Assembly (NCBI RefSeq): GCF_900129295.1
Contig: NZ_FQUU01000012.1
Coordinates: 1-64,000, forward strand
Direction of reading: 5' to 3'
DNA from: Flavisolibacter ginsengisoli DSM 18119
GTDB lineage: Bacteria > Bacteroidota > Bacteroidia > Chitinophagales > Chitinophagaceae
Length of the DNA: 64,000 nucleotides
Shown: positions 16,566 through 25,832 of the stretch, in pieces
Layout: the number at the start of each line of letters is the position of its first letter
Numbering within the stretch: position 1 is the first letter of the stretch
Notes under the pieces: generated by a model
The model's database searches: none
What the model was told of the DNA's origin: nothing
What the model saw: only the letters and a program-made list of their open reading frames with translations
Translations under genes and position numbers: made by a program

Positions 16566-18044
16566 CTACCGGTTAAAAATCGAATTATCCAGTGGTATAT
16601 CCCGCTTCAGCATCTGGGCCCTGTTGGCCATTTCCCAGGCAGTATAAAATACCAACTGTGCTCTCCTCGCCATTAAAGGGTAATGGATCTTTTCAGGTGT
16701 ATCAGTTGGGCGGTGATAATCGCTGCCCAACATGCCATCGTAATAGAAAATGATAGGCACTCCCTTCTTGGCAAAATTGTAATGGTCGCTCCTGTAATAG
16801 ATAAAGTTCTTGTCATTTGGATCATTGAATTTATAATCCAGTTCCAGCTTGGTGTACTTTTTATTAACTGCCTCACTAATTGTTTTCAGGTCGGAACTTA
16901 ATTTATCATCTCCTACCACATAAACATAATTAGTAGTATCTCCTCTTCTTGAAGAATCACTTCTGCCGATCATATCAATATTCAGATCAGCAGTAGTTTT
17001 GTCCAATGGATATACAGGATTATTAGAATAATATTCCGAGCCCCATAATCCTTTTTCCTCACCGCTTACAGTCATGAATACGATGGATCTGCGCGGACCT
17101 TTACCTGCAGCCTTTGCTTTCGTAAAAGCTTCTGCCAGTTCCAGCACACTCACCGTCCCTGATCCATCATCATCCGCACCATAATAGATCACAGAATCAC
17201 CTCTTTTTCCAAGGTGGTCATAATGGGCTGTAATGAACAAATATTGATCCTTAAGATCAGTGCCTGGGAGCAGGCCCATTACATTACTGCTTTGATTGGT
17301 AATGGTAGTCTTTTGTACACCTAGCAATATATTGGCGTTATAGGTTTTTACTATAGACGTATCTTTTTTCACTGCGTCATAATCATTCCCAATTATGGCT
17401 TTTGCTACTTTTTCCGAGATAGAATATTGCTGCGGAGCAATATTTCTTTTAAACAAGTTGATGGTGGCATTCCCTTTCCGGCTGCTTGAACCGGTGCGTG
17501 GGTAAACAGCACTCACTGTTAATATACCGGCAACCCCTTTGGATTGCAGCAATGCGCCTATCCCACCGGATTGGCCACGCCTGACCGTTGGCAAACCACC
17601 AACGATCATCACAAGCCTTCCGGCAAGGTTGGCATTCTTCAAAGAGTCCATGGATTTAGGTCCTATCAATACCACCTCACTAAATGCCAGTGTTGCATCA
17701 ATGTTGCCGATAGAAGGATTAAAGTCCTTGTCCAGGTCATAAGCCTGGCCATTTACTTCTAAAGAAGCCCCGGTTAGTGAATCCTGGTAAACGTTATAGT
17801 TTAACTGGTAGCTGCCATTATTACCAGGCTGAAGGCCTAGTTGTTTAAAATAACTTTCAATATAGGCAGCCGCTTTCTTCTGACCTGGTGTTGCTGTTTC
17901 CCGGCCTTCCATTTCAGGACCGGCAATGACAAACAGGTGTTTTTTAAGATCTTCTGCAGTAATCGTTTTAGCAAATTTTTCAGGCTTTTGAGCAAAGCCA
18001 TGCAAGGTGCCTGCGCAAAGCACCAACAACAAGATTTTCTTCAT
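16566..18044 (-). CDS. Secreted M28 family zinc aminopeptidase
   Basis: A 492-residue exported peptidase with signal peptide MKKILLLVLCAGTLHGFAQ. A protease-associated-like insert occupies ~115-235. The M28 catalytic domain follows with all five metal ligands in order: His in ITAHYDHLG (~273), the bridging Asp in GADDDGSGTVS (~290), Glu pair in VSGEEKGLWGSEYY (~327), Asp in LNIDMIGRSD (~356) and His in SDYHRPTDTPEKI (~442). It would release N-terminal residues from peptides in the periplasm or outside. It begins 31 bp after rpiB, so it may be the last gene of that run, and ends at a strong terminator. Confidence 0.93.
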   Translation of the reverse strand: MKKILLLVLCAGTLHGFAQKPEKFAKTITAEDLKKHLFVIAGPEMEGRETATPGQKKAAAYIESYFKQLGLQPGNNGSYQLNYNVYQDSLTGASLEVNGQAYDLDKDFNPSIGNIDATLAFSEVVLIGPKSMDSLKNANLAGRLVMIVGGLPTVRRGQSGGIGALLQSKGVAGILTVSAVYPRTGSSSRKGNATINLFKRNIAPQQYSISEKVAKAIIGNDYDAVKKDTSIVKTYNANILLGVQKTTITNQSSNVMGLLPGTDLKDQYLFITAHYDHLGKRGDSVIYYGADDDGSGTVSVLELAEAFTKAKAAGKGPRRSIVFMTVSGEEKGLWGSEYYSNNPVYPLDKTTADLNIDMIGRSDSSRRGDTTNYVYVVGDDKLSSDLKTISEAVNKKYTKLELDYKFNDPNDKNFIYYRSDHYNFAKKGVPIIFYYDGMLGSDYHRPTDTPEKIHYPLMARRAQLVFYTAWEMANRAQMLKRDIPLDNSIFNR

Positions 18045-18075
18045 TCAGCTATTGTGTTTTATTAAAGTGTACGGG

Positions 18076-18531
18076 TTAGGAACAAGCCATCTTTACCACT
18101 CTTTTTTCATGCCTGCCGCCTTCAAAGGCTGTTGATACAAAAATATTTACCATTTCTTCTGCTGCAGGAGTAGATACAAACCTTGCAGGTATGCAGATGA
18201 TATTAGCATTATTATGCTCACGTGCCAGTCTGGCCACTTCGCTTTGCCAGCAAATGGCAGCCCTTATGCCCTGGTGCTTATTAGCTGTTATGGCTACACC
18301 ATTAGCGCTTCCGCAAATCAATATGCCCCATCCTGACTCGCCGGTTTCTACTGAATTTGCCACAGGGTGAGCATAATCTGGATAATCTACAGAATCAGCG
18401 TTATTGGTTCCAAAATCTTTTACCTGCCAGCCTTTTTCCTTTAAGAAATCAACCAGCACGGTTTTATATTCAAAACCTGCGTGGTCACATCCTATGGCCA
18501 CAAGCTTTACACGATCGAATGTTGATTGCAT
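18076..18531 (-). CDS. rpiB: Ribose 5-phosphate isomerase B
   Basis: Interconverts ribose 5-phosphate and ribulose 5-phosphate in the pentose phosphate pathway. The 151-residue protein has the RpiB/LacAB features: VKLVAIGCDHAGFEYK at the N terminus, YPDYAHPVA, the active-site Cys loop ILICGSANGVAITANKHQGI, IRAAICW, and the late NNANIICIPAR. The start is the ATG at 18529-18531; a TTG 30 bases upstream is also in frame but adds nothing conserved. It lies between tatC and the M28 gene, all leftward. Confidence 0.94.
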   Translation of the reverse strand: MQSTFDRVKLVAIGCDHAGFEYKTVLVDFLKEKGWQVKDFGTNNADSVDYPDYAHPVANSVETGESGWGILICGSANGVAITANKHQGIRAAICWQSEVARLAREHNNANIICIPARFVSTPAAEEMVNIFVSTAFEGGRHEKRVVKMACS

Positions 18532-18623
18532 ACCTGGTATTTTTTGTATAGGAGAAAACAATTTCCGGGAAAGGTCCCCGAAACTTCCATTTAAAAATAT
18601 TCAATTTAGATCAAACCCATGGT

Positions 18624-19478
18624 TTAACTCCATTCCTTTGCCTCTTCCTCAGCTTTTTCCTTGTCTACTCTGCGGGCAAGTATAATGCTGATCTCGTAAA
18701 GCAATAATAAAGGAAGTGCTACCGCCATCTGGCTCACCACATCCGGACCAGGAGTAATGACACCTGCCACCACAAAAATGATCACAATGGCATATTTCCT
18801 TGCCCCAGCCAGGTATTTACCATTCACTATACCTATTTTGGCAAGGAAGAACATAACCAGTGGCAACTGGAATGCCAGACCGCTACCTAATACAAGGGGC
18901 AACATCATATCAATATAACTGTTAATGGTCCAGCGGTTTTCAATTATTTCATCAAGCTGAAAATGAAAAAAGAAATTGAGTGCATAAGGAGCCACCACAA
19001 AATAACCGAATAAAACCCCCGTAAAGAACAGGAATGAAACCCAAAAGATCACGCCTCTTGTTTTGTTCAATTCCTTTTTAGTGAGCGCTGGTTTTATGAA
19101 TTTCCAGAATTGATAAAATACGTAAGGAAAGGCAAGTATCAAACCGCTCACCAAAACAACCGTGAACCACATGCTGAACTGACCGGATACATCGGTACTC
19201 TGCATTTTGATGGCAATGCCTTCCATGCAAAGCGCATTACCCAGGTTCAGCGCCTTTCCTATTTTACAGATCACACCATAGGTAGGGAAGCTACTATTGG
19301 TGGGTCCCAGTAATATTCTTTTAATAATAAAGCTGTTGTAGATGCCTGCAACCACTGCACCAATGGCAATGGCAACCACGCTTTTGAAAAGGTGACTACG
19401 CAATACATCCAGGTGGTCGATGAACGACATCTCTGCCCGTTCTTCACCTTTATTTCTATTGAAAATACTTAGGGGCAT
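18624..19478 (-). CDS. tatC: Sec-independent protein translocase subunit TatC
   Basis: Core receptor of the twin-arginine translocation system. The 284-residue protein has the conserved cytoplasmic start MSFIDHLDVLRSHLFKS (family motif EH..ELR), six membrane helices, FPYVFYQFWKFIKPALTKKE at the second/third helix, FWVSFLFFTGVLFGYFVV, and FQLPLVMFFLAKIGIV. No tatA/B gene adjoins it. A Tat-signal oxidoreductase is encoded at 42.6-44 kb in this window. A promoter-like TATCTTTG lies 17 bases upstream. Rpi B follows 92 bases downstream on the same strand. Confidence 0.95.
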   Translation of the reverse strand: MPLSIFNRNKGEERAEMSFIDHLDVLRSHLFKSVVAIAIGAVVAGIYNSFIIKRILLGPTNSSFPTYGVICKIGKALNLGNALCMEGIAIKMQSTDVSGQFSMWFTVVLVSGLILAFPYVFYQFWKFIKPALTKKELNKTRGVIFWVSFLFFTGVLFGYFVVAPYALNFFFHFQLDEIIENRWTINSYIDMMLPLVLGSGLAFQLPLVMFFLAKIGIVNGKYLAGARKYAIVIIFVVAGVITPGPDVVSQMAVALPLLLLYEISIILARRVDKEKAEEEAKEWS

Positions 19479-19494
19479 GTGTTAAAAAGTGCGG

Positions 19495-19502
19495 CAAAGA
19501 TA
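19495..19502 (-). promoter_or_regulatory. -7 element upstream of tatC
   Basis: Minus-strand TATCTTTG, a perfect TAnnTTTG, with a leader of about 10-13 nt to the ATG. A TTG at 19526-19528 gives a 23-nt spacer, longer than the usual 19-21. Confidence 0.5.
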
Positions 19503-19575
19503 TAGCTATGCAGAAAAGCAGGGCTACAATGATGAAGAGTTAACGAATCCTTCTACAATCACCCTCTGCATTTGT

Positions 19576-20835
19576 TTATTTTAAGATCTTTAATTTGACC
19601 ATCTCAATCCTGGTATCGCTTACACTAAGAATATCAAATTCATAGTCATCAATAATGATCCTTTCCTTCTGGTGAGGAATGGTTTCATGGTGATTGATAA
19701 TATAACCTGACAAGGTCTCCGACTCATTGCCGGCAAACTCCAGGTTGTACTTTTCTGAAATATAATCCAGTTCCAGGCGGCCCGAAAAAATATACTCGTT
19801 CTCAGCCAGCCGCTTCTCCACGAATTCTTCACTGTCATACTCGTCATGGATCTCTCCAAAGATCTCTTCCAGCAGGTCCTCCATGGTTACTATTCCTGCC
19901 GTACCCCCAAATTCATCAACTACCCAGGCAATGCTTTTACGCTCCTTTGTAAATTTCCCGATAAGATCTGTTGCGCTCATGCTCTCTGGCACAGCGGGAA
20001 TTGGCAACAAAATAGATTGAAGTGCATTAGGGTTTTTAAACATATCCAGTTGGTGTATATATCCTACTATGTTGTCTATATTACCTTCATATACGATCAA
20101 CTTGCTTAGTTTGGTTTCAATAAATTTTTCCCTGGCCTGCTCAGGCGTGCATTTTAATTCAACTCCAATGATCTCTTTCCTTGGCACGAGGCACTGCCTC
20201 ACTTTTACTTTGGGCAGTTCAAGGGCATTTTCAAATAGTTCTGTATTAAACTCCTCCTGCTCATATTCACTTTCATTGCTTTGCTGGAACATGGTTTCAA
20301 GTGTGCCGCTGGAAAGGCTATCCTTGGTTTCCCTGATGCGCACATTAAAAATATATTTCAATACCCAGTCCGAAAGATTCAGGAACATCATTGCTATAGG
20401 CTGTAATATCTGGTAAAAGAAGTTGATCAGCCATACCATCCGTGAAAGGATCCAGTTGCTTTGTGCCCGGAAAATAGCCCTGGGAATAAATTCAGCAAAA
20501 ATGAGCACTATGAATGTAGCGAGTATGATATCCAAAACCAACCTGGCAATGTCATATTTCAGGCCTATGAATTCCCATAATGGAAAGGTGACCTGGGTAA
20601 ATAATAAAGCAAAACATACCAGGAACAAGGTAAATCCCAATAAAGTGGTGCTCAGGAAAGATTGAGGATTTTCTATGAATTTTGAAAGCAGGATGGCGCT
20701 CTGGCGACCCTGTTTCTTTTTTAATTCGATGCCAAAGCGGTTAATGCTGTAAAAAGCCATTTCCACACCAGCAAAAAACCCCATCATGATTATGGTAACA
20801 AAAAACCAAACGAGCGTTGTAACTGCTATCATCAA
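19576..20835 (-). CDS. CNNM/CorC-type (hemolysin family) membrane protein with CBS pair
   Basis: A 419-residue protein with the full domain order of the family: an N-terminal DUF21/CNNM membrane domain (~1-190, four hydrophobic segments, starting FFVTIIMMGFFAGVEMAFYS), a CBS pair (~205-335, with VKVRQCLVPRKEIIGVE and WVVDEFGGTAGIVTMEDLLEEIFG), and a CorC_HlyC domain (~345-419). Relatives are linked to magnesium or other ion export; in this phylum GldE is a paralogue tied to gliding, but without neighbours of the gld set I do not assign that. It follows gmk by 24 bp and is likely co-transcribed. Confidence 0.92.
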   Translation of the reverse strand: MMIAVTTLVWFFVTIIMMGFFAGVEMAFYSINRFGIELKKKQGRQSAILLSKFIENPQSFLSTTLLGFTLFLVCFALLFTQVTFPLWEFIGLKYDIARLVLDIILATFIVLIFAEFIPRAIFRAQSNWILSRMVWLINFFYQILQPIAMMFLNLSDWVLKYIFNVRIRETKDSLSSGTLETMFQQSNESEYEQEEFNTELFENALELPKVKVRQCLVPRKEIIGVELKCTPEQAREKFIETKLSKLIVYEGNIDNIVGYIHQLDMFKNPNALQSILLPIPAVPESMSATDLIGKFTKERKSIAWVVDEFGGTAGIVTMEDLLEEIFGEIHDEYDSEEFVEKRLAENEYIFSGRLELDYISEKYNLEFAGNESETLSGYIINHHETIPHQKERIIIDDYEFDILSVSDTRIEMVKLKILK

Positions 20836-20859
20836 AGTAAAGATATAAAAACTGCCCGC

Positions 20860-21438
20860 TTAATGAATAAAGGCCGAAACTATTGCTTCAGCTTCTTTAC
20901 AGGCATGCCGAAGGTCATTATTTACAATGATATGATTAAAGGAATGCTTAAAGGAAAGCTCATAAGCTGCTTTGTTTACCCTGGCATTCAGCGACTCTTC
21001 GCTTTCAGTGCCTCTGCCCTGCAACCGGTTCTTTAATTCATCCACGCTGGGAGGTTCTATAAAAAGGGAGAGGGTGGATTCTGGAAACTGTTGCTGCACG
21101 TGAATGGCACCTTTTACATCTATATCCAGTACAGGTATTTTCCCGTCATTCCATATCCGGTGCAATTCAGATTTTAGTGTCCCATAATATTTCCCCTCAT
21201 ACACCATTTCCCATTCTATAAATTCCTCATGCTGTATCTTATTGGCAAAATCCTCCGGGTCAAGGAAATAGTAATCAACGCCGTTCCTTTCAGAACCCCT
21301 TGCCTGGCGCGTTGCGGCTGAGATGGAAAAAGCAAGGCGGTCTGAGAAAATATCCAATAAATAGCGGGTGATGCTGGTTTTTCCAGCCCCTGAAGGAGCT
21401 GTAATGATCAGGATTTTTTGCTGCGTATTGATGGTCAT
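20860..21438 (-). CDS. gmk: Guanylate kinase
   Basis: Phosphorylates GMP to GDP with ATP. The 192-residue protein has the P-loop ITAPSGAGKTS (residues ~12-22), the GMP-binding SAATRQARGSERNGVDYYF (~38-56), EFIEWEMVYEGKYYGT, DIDVKGAIHVQQQFP and the lid region RLQGRGTESEESLNARV. Cytoplasmic. It heads the leftward run gmk - CNNM/CorC - (tatC - rpiB - M28), with 24 bp to the next gene. Confidence 0.97.
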   Translation of the reverse strand: MTINTQQKILIITAPSGAGKTSITRYLLDIFSDRLAFSISAATRQARGSERNGVDYYFLDPEDFANKIQHEEFIEWEMVYEGKYYGTLKSELHRIWNDGKIPVLDIDVKGAIHVQQQFPESTLSLFIEPPSVDELKNRLQGRGTESEESLNARVNKAAYELSFKHSFNHIIVNNDLRHACKEAEAIVSAFIH

Positions 21439-21641
21439 TAATATAGTAGTGTAAAAAATAAATGGCCAATAGGCTGTGCCACGAAGTTAGGAGAGAATGA
21501 AAGTCAAAAATCAAATTATAAACTGAAAACCAGGGATCCATCAGAAGTGGCTACTCCTATTAAGCTTTGCCCATACCCTGATCCAACCAATTACATGGCC
21601 GGGAGTAGCTTGTCCAAAGCAGTTTTCCCTAACTTTATTTC

Positions 21642-22502
21642 GTGCAACACATTGAGTTTTTCCATAGGGATCATTTCGAATTCAATTACCACCGGAAAAA
21701 GGCTAAGAAGTCTTTATCTCATTTTATTGACTTTTTCTGGGAAACAGATTTTGATGAATTGTACAAACAACATCCAAACGGTTTTTCAGATGCCTTGTTT
21801 CCAAACATTGGATATACTTACCTTATCAACCTGGGGACTCCCTTCGTGATGCAACTGGAAGATGAAAAATTCGAAATGCGCACACATGGATTTTTACCCA
21901 GGCATAAAAATATGATATGTCATCATGCTGCAGGCAACAGGATATTTGGTATCAAATTCAAGGTATCACCTGTGATATTTGAAAAGAGGGTAAACTTCTC
22001 AGAGTATAAGGAATATATATTCCCATTAGCTTACCTGCTTGACCAGAAGCTCCTGGAAAAGATCAAAACTGCAGGAAGCTTTAACCAGAGAGTGCAGGTA
22101 GCCACCGATCATTATGAGCGCATCATAGAAAGATATGCAGGCTCATTAAAACAGGTTGATGTAGTTACCCAGATCCTGAAAGAATTTACAGAAACAGGCA
22201 ACTTCACAGTTTCCATTGAAGAACTGTCGGCACGATATCATATAAGCTCGCGTACGCTGCAGCGCTATTTCGAAGCCACCACCAGCATCAGCACCAAACA
22301 GGCTTTGCAAATAATGCGTATCAGGAAAGCAATTGAACACCTGACAACAGATCCTGCCAGCTTCTCCTACAGCCTGTATGGTTATTTTGATTACAGCCAT
22401 TTTTACAAACACCTGAAAAGCTTTTTAAACCATCAAACCCTATCGCAGGTTCAGCCGCATTTACTGATATTGAAAAAGAAAAATATTGAGCAGGTGCAAT
22501 AA
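21642..22502 (+). CDS. AraC family transcriptional regulator
   Basis: A 286-residue regulator. The N-terminal ~160 residues (with NGFSDALFPNIGYTYLINLG and GFLPRHKNMICHHAAGNRIFGIKF) resemble the cupin-like DUF6597 sensor region found in many such Bacteroidota regulators. The C-terminal AraC DNA-binding domain (~185-275) shows SIEELSARYHISSRTLQRYF and a second helix-turn-helix around SYSLYGYFDYSHFYKHLKSF. An in-frame stop lies at 21630-21632, so the only early start is the GTG at 21642; a near-consensus -7 (TAACTTTA, 21630-21637) would place the transcription start almost on it. The target genes are unknown; the receptor gene at 22554 is convergent. Confidence 0.88.
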   Translation: MQHIEFFHRDHFEFNYHRKKAKKSLSHFIDFFWETDFDELYKQHPNGFSDALFPNIGYTYLINLGTPFVMQLEDEKFEMRTHGFLPRHKNMICHHAAGNRIFGIKFKVSPVIFEKRVNFSEYKEYIFPLAYLLDQKLLEKIKTAGSFNQRVQVATDHYERIIERYAGSLKQVDVVTQILKEFTETGNFTVSIEELSARYHISSRTLQRYFEATTSISTKQALQIMRIRKAIEHLTTDPASFSYSLYGYFDYSHFYKHLKSFLNHQTLSQVQPHLLILKKKNIEQVQ

Positions 22503-22506
22503 AAAA

Positions 22507-22524
22507 AGTGCCCCGAAAGGCACT
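22507..22524. terminator. Hairpin terminator between convergent genes
   Basis: AGTGCC (22507-22512) pairs with GGCACT (22519-22524). On the minus strand it is followed by seven T's, so it is a good terminator for the beta-barrel receptor gene and a weaker one for the regulator. Confidence 0.7.
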
Positions 22525-22553
22525 CTTCTATCATCCACCAATTCTGCCTGTAA

Positions 22554-25019
22554 TTAGTTTCCGGCTCTTTGTCTTTCTTCTTCCGATGCTGTGGTTCTTC
22601 TTCTTGCCTGCTGCACCTTGCTGTTGCCAAAGCGGTAAGTAAAACTTAGGTTAGCCACCCTCGATTCCCTGTAGGCATGCCAGTTCTCTACATAGCTGCC
22701 TTTATATTCCACCTTAGCTTTTGGAAGGTTGGTCCAGAAGATATCCGTCATATTAAATCTTATTGTACCCTTGCCATGCATAACTGTTTTTTGACCTCCT
22801 ACAGCCAGTCCCCATTGCGGATCAAGCACCATATATCCATACTGGCCTCCAGTATTGAGATTGGCATTCAGTTCTGCTGACCATCCTTTTGTAAAAGTGA
22901 AATTGTTATTGGTACGTACAGTAGCAGCGGGTTTGCCTGCATTCAATTGTGAGCCTGCAAGATTTCCATTGAAACGGTTGTAATAAATATCAAAATTGTT
23001 GGTCATGTTCCACCATTTACTGATCCTTACAGGTACTGCACCACTGATACCTATATAGTCAGACGAGGTAAGATTGACTGGTATCTGCACTGTAATATTT
23101 GAATCCTGGCCAGGCTTTATCTCAAAGTTGGGGATCACGTCAAGGATCTTTGACAATACGGTGTTCTCTGGGTCCTTGGTATGGCTATAGCTGAATGAGA
23201 AATTCATTTGCTTTAATGTATAGCTTAACTCTGAAGACCATGTTGTTTGTGGTTTCAGTAATGGATCACCCGTTGAATAGATCGTAGCATCTACCTGGAA
23301 GAGGAAAGGATTCAACTGGAAATAGCCCGGGCGGTCAATACGACGACTTACTGAAATGCCCAATGTCTGGTCTTCTTTCAATTTGTAATTAAAGAAGGCA
23401 CTTGGAAACAATTGGAAATAATCATTCTTGTAGCTATCGTTTCCTTTCACCTGGAGTGTTTTAATATTTGTGTGTTCTCCACGAAGACCTACCTGGAAGT
23501 CAAACTTCTTATAGGCCTTGCTGAAATTGATATAGCCCGCATTATTGTATTCTTTATAGAAGAACCTGTTGGTCTTTGTTTCATCTACCTGTTTTTGATC
23601 AGGCATTACATTATAGAACTTTGCATCATTGTCTGAAGATACATAGCTGGTCTTAGCGCCTACTTCCACCTTGGCTCCGCCAGTTACAGGATGAACGAAA
23701 TCAGCCTTTGCCGTCTTCAAAGTGAGCTTTCCATTCTGGTCTCCATCAAGTATATCATCTTCTTTTCTCTTTGAACCATTAAGATTATAAAAATAACTGG
23801 AGCTCCTTGTCAGCGATGCCGTATTATACACACCATAATCAACATCAGCAGTGAACTCTGTTCCCAGGAAATCAAGTTTCTGTTTGAAATTGACATTAGC
23901 CACTGTGTTGTTATTATGGTCGTTGTTGGTACTGATAGACTGGAAACTAAAATCAGGTTGATATTGCGCATCATTTACCATCGTATTTATATCTGCACGC
24001 CTTTTAAAACCATTAAAATTGCTATTGACTACAAATCCGACAATGGTATTTTTTGAAGGAAAGAAATCAGCTCCCAGTCTTGCAGTGTTTGACTTAATTG
24101 GCATTACAGCATAATTATCCTTATCGTCTGACCCTTTGAATACACCTTGTTCAAAGAAGTTCCTGTTTATTATCAAATGATTAAGCTGTTTGCGGTAAGC
24201 ATAGTTATAATTACCAAATACATTCATCTTTTGATTGCGGTAATTAAATGTGGCGCCTGCATTGGCCTTTGGATAAATGCCCTGTCCATAACCTGCGGTA
24301 AAGGTTCCATTGCTTCCCAGCCGCTGGTCTTTTTTCAGGTGTATATCAATGATGCCGGAGTTACCTGCCGCATCATATTTAGCAGAAGGGTTGGTGATAA
24401 TATCAATTCGCTCAATAGCACTGCTTGGCAACCCTCTCAGGTAATTGGCCAGGTCAGCACCAGTCATAGGTGAAGGCTTTCCATCTATCATGATGATCAC
24501 GCCGGCTTTGCCCCTCAGGCTTATTGCATCATTCTGGTCAATAGTGATGCCGGGTGAACGCTCCAGTACATCAATGGCCGAACTTCCAGCACTGACAATA
24601 CTGTTCTCCACATTCACCACTATCCTGTCACTTAGCTTTTGAATAAATGGCTTTTTTGCACTCACTGTAATACCCTGCATTTGCATATTTGCCTTTACAG
24701 ATAAGATCAATGACTGCAGGGTGACCAATGCCTGGTCTATAGAAAAAACAGGGGAATATTTTGTATTAAAGCCTACAGCGCTTACACGGACCACATAGGA
24801 CCCATAAGTTACAGCTTCAAAACTTGTATTGCCTGCCTTATCTGTCAAAGAAGTTTTTACCAGTGCAGAATCAGCGCTTTTAAGTAATTCAACTGTAGCA
24901 CTTTCCACTCCTGCTTTCTGGTCATTCAGAATATTGAGGTTTATAGCTCCTTTCCCTGGCTGTGCCAATGAAAGCAATGCACTCAAGCAGCCCATCAATA
25001 TCAGTGTAAATCGTTTCAT
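22554..25019 (-). CDS. Outer-membrane beta-barrel receptor (TonB-dependent receptor-like)
   Basis: An 821-residue outer-membrane protein. Signal peptide to LLSLAQ (~20), then a carboxypeptidase-regulatory-like Ig domain (~25-110, with VTYGSYVVRVSAVGF), then a plug-like domain (~115-230, IVNVENSIVSAGSSAIDVLE, GVIIMIDGKPSPMTGADLA, IERIDIITNPSAKYDAAG), then a long beta-barrel (~240-800) of the OMP_b-brl_3 type with typical aromatic strands such as RIDRPGYFQLNPF. Members of this group differ from SusC and lack a partner SusD; none lies nearby. Substrate unknown. A palindrome TGTG-N4-CACA (25027-25038) lies just upstream of the start. Confidence 0.88.
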   Translation of the reverse strand: MKRFTLILMGCLSALLSLAQPGKGAINLNILNDQKAGVESATVELLKSADSALVKTSLTDKAGNTSFEAVTYGSYVVRVSAVGFNTKYSPVFSIDQALVTLQSLILSVKANMQMQGITVSAKKPFIQKLSDRIVVNVENSIVSAGSSAIDVLERSPGITIDQNDAISLRGKAGVIIMIDGKPSPMTGADLANYLRGLPSSAIERIDIITNPSAKYDAAGNSGIIDIHLKKDQRLGSNGTFTAGYGQGIYPKANAGATFNYRNQKMNVFGNYNYAYRKQLNHLIINRNFFEQGVFKGSDDKDNYAVMPIKSNTARLGADFFPSKNTIVGFVVNSNFNGFKRRADINTMVNDAQYQPDFSFQSISTNNDHNNNTVANVNFKQKLDFLGTEFTADVDYGVYNTASLTRSSSYFYNLNGSKRKEDDILDGDQNGKLTLKTAKADFVHPVTGGAKVEVGAKTSYVSSDNDAKFYNVMPDQKQVDETKTNRFFYKEYNNAGYINFSKAYKKFDFQVGLRGEHTNIKTLQVKGNDSYKNDYFQLFPSAFFNYKLKEDQTLGISVSRRIDRPGYFQLNPFLFQVDATIYSTGDPLLKPQTTWSSELSYTLKQMNFSFSYSHTKDPENTVLSKILDVIPNFEIKPGQDSNITVQIPVNLTSSDYIGISGAVPVRISKWWNMTNNFDIYYNRFNGNLAGSQLNAGKPAATVRTNNNFTFTKGWSAELNANLNTGGQYGYMVLDPQWGLAVGGQKTVMHGKGTIRFNMTDIFWTNLPKAKVEYKGSYVENWHAYRESRVANLSFTYRFGNSKVQQARRRTTASEEERQRAGN

Positions 25020-25026
25020 CGTTTAA

Positions 25027-25038
25027 TGTGTTTACACA
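25027..25038 (-). promoter_or_regulatory. Palindrome upstream of the beta-barrel receptor gene
   Basis: TGTGTTTACACA: TGTG and CACA arms around four bases, 7 bases before the start codon of the leftward receptor gene. It could be an operator for a dimeric regulator. A short palindrome can arise by chance. Confidence 0.25.
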
Positions 25039-25160
25039 AATGACCAAAATAATTATGGCTGCACATAGTCAAACTATACAAAGCGTGTAACCAACTTTTT
25101 AAAAGGAAGAACCAACAAATTATACGAAAACTGTCGTGTCGTTTTTTTACATTAATAAAG

Positions 25161-25192
25161 TTTGTCTCCTACCTTTTAATCCTTCAATTTTG
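25161..25192 (+). promoter_or_regulatory. Promoter immediately upstream of the nitroreductase start
   Basis: TTTG (25161-25164), a 20-nt spacer, and CAATTTTG (25185-25192; one base off TAnnTTTG). Only four bases separate the -7 element from the ATG at 25197, so the mRNA should be leaderless or nearly so. Confidence 0.6.
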
Positions 25193-25196
25193 CCCA

Positions 25197-25784
25197 ATGA
25201 ATTTTAATGTAGAGGCTTTCAACCAGTTGATTCGCAGCCGCCGTTCCACTTTTCCCAAACAATTCAAACCACAGCATCATATACATGATTCCATTATAAA
25301 CCAGGTATTGGAAAACGCCACCTGGGCACCTAATCATGGTAATTTACAGCCCTGGCAGTTTGTTGTATTTACTGGTGAGGGACTGCAAAAACTGGCCTCT
25401 TTTCAAAGTGAACTGTATAAAGAAACTGCAGGAGAAAAGTTTAAAGAAGTCACTTATGAAAATTTGAAGGCTAACCCCTTAAAAGCTTCTCATGTCATTG
25501 CCCTCTGCATGAAGCGTGACCCAAATAAAAAGTTCCCGGAAGTTGAAGAAATGGCTGCCGTGGCTGCAGCGGTACAAAATATGTATCTCACCATAACTGT
25601 TTATGGATTAGGTGGATATTGGACTACAGGTGGCATTACCTATAATGAAAAAGCAAAGCCTTTTTTCGGACTGGGACAAGATGATAAGCTAATGGGATTT
25701 TTTTACATTGGAGAAGTCGCTACCCCTTCACCACAGGGTAAAAGACAGCCACTGGAAGAAAAGGTGAAATGGGTGAGGGAATAG
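25197..25784 (+). CDS. Nitroreductase family FMN oxidoreductase
   Basis: A 195-residue protein of standard nitroreductase length. FMN contacts are visible at RSRRSTFPKQF near the N terminus, ENATWAPNHGNLQPWQFVVF (~41-60) and GLGGYWTTGG (~136-145) with the C-terminal GKRQPLEEKVKW tail. Members form dimers and reduce nitro compounds, quinones or enones with NAD(P)H; the natural substrate is open. Monocistronic, with a promoter abutting the start codon. Confidence 0.92.
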   Translation: MNFNVEAFNQLIRSRRSTFPKQFKPQHHIHDSIINQVLENATWAPNHGNLQPWQFVVFTGEGLQKLASFQSELYKETAGEKFKEVTYENLKANPLKASHVIALCMKRDPNKKFPEVEEMAAVAAAVQNMYLTITVYGLGGYWTTGGITYNEKAKPFFGLGQDDKLMGFFYIGEVATPSPQGKRQPLEEKVKWVRE

Positions 25785-25832
25785 TTAGCTGCATTGATAA
25801 TATGAACTTTCCCTTCATGCTGATTCCCATAA

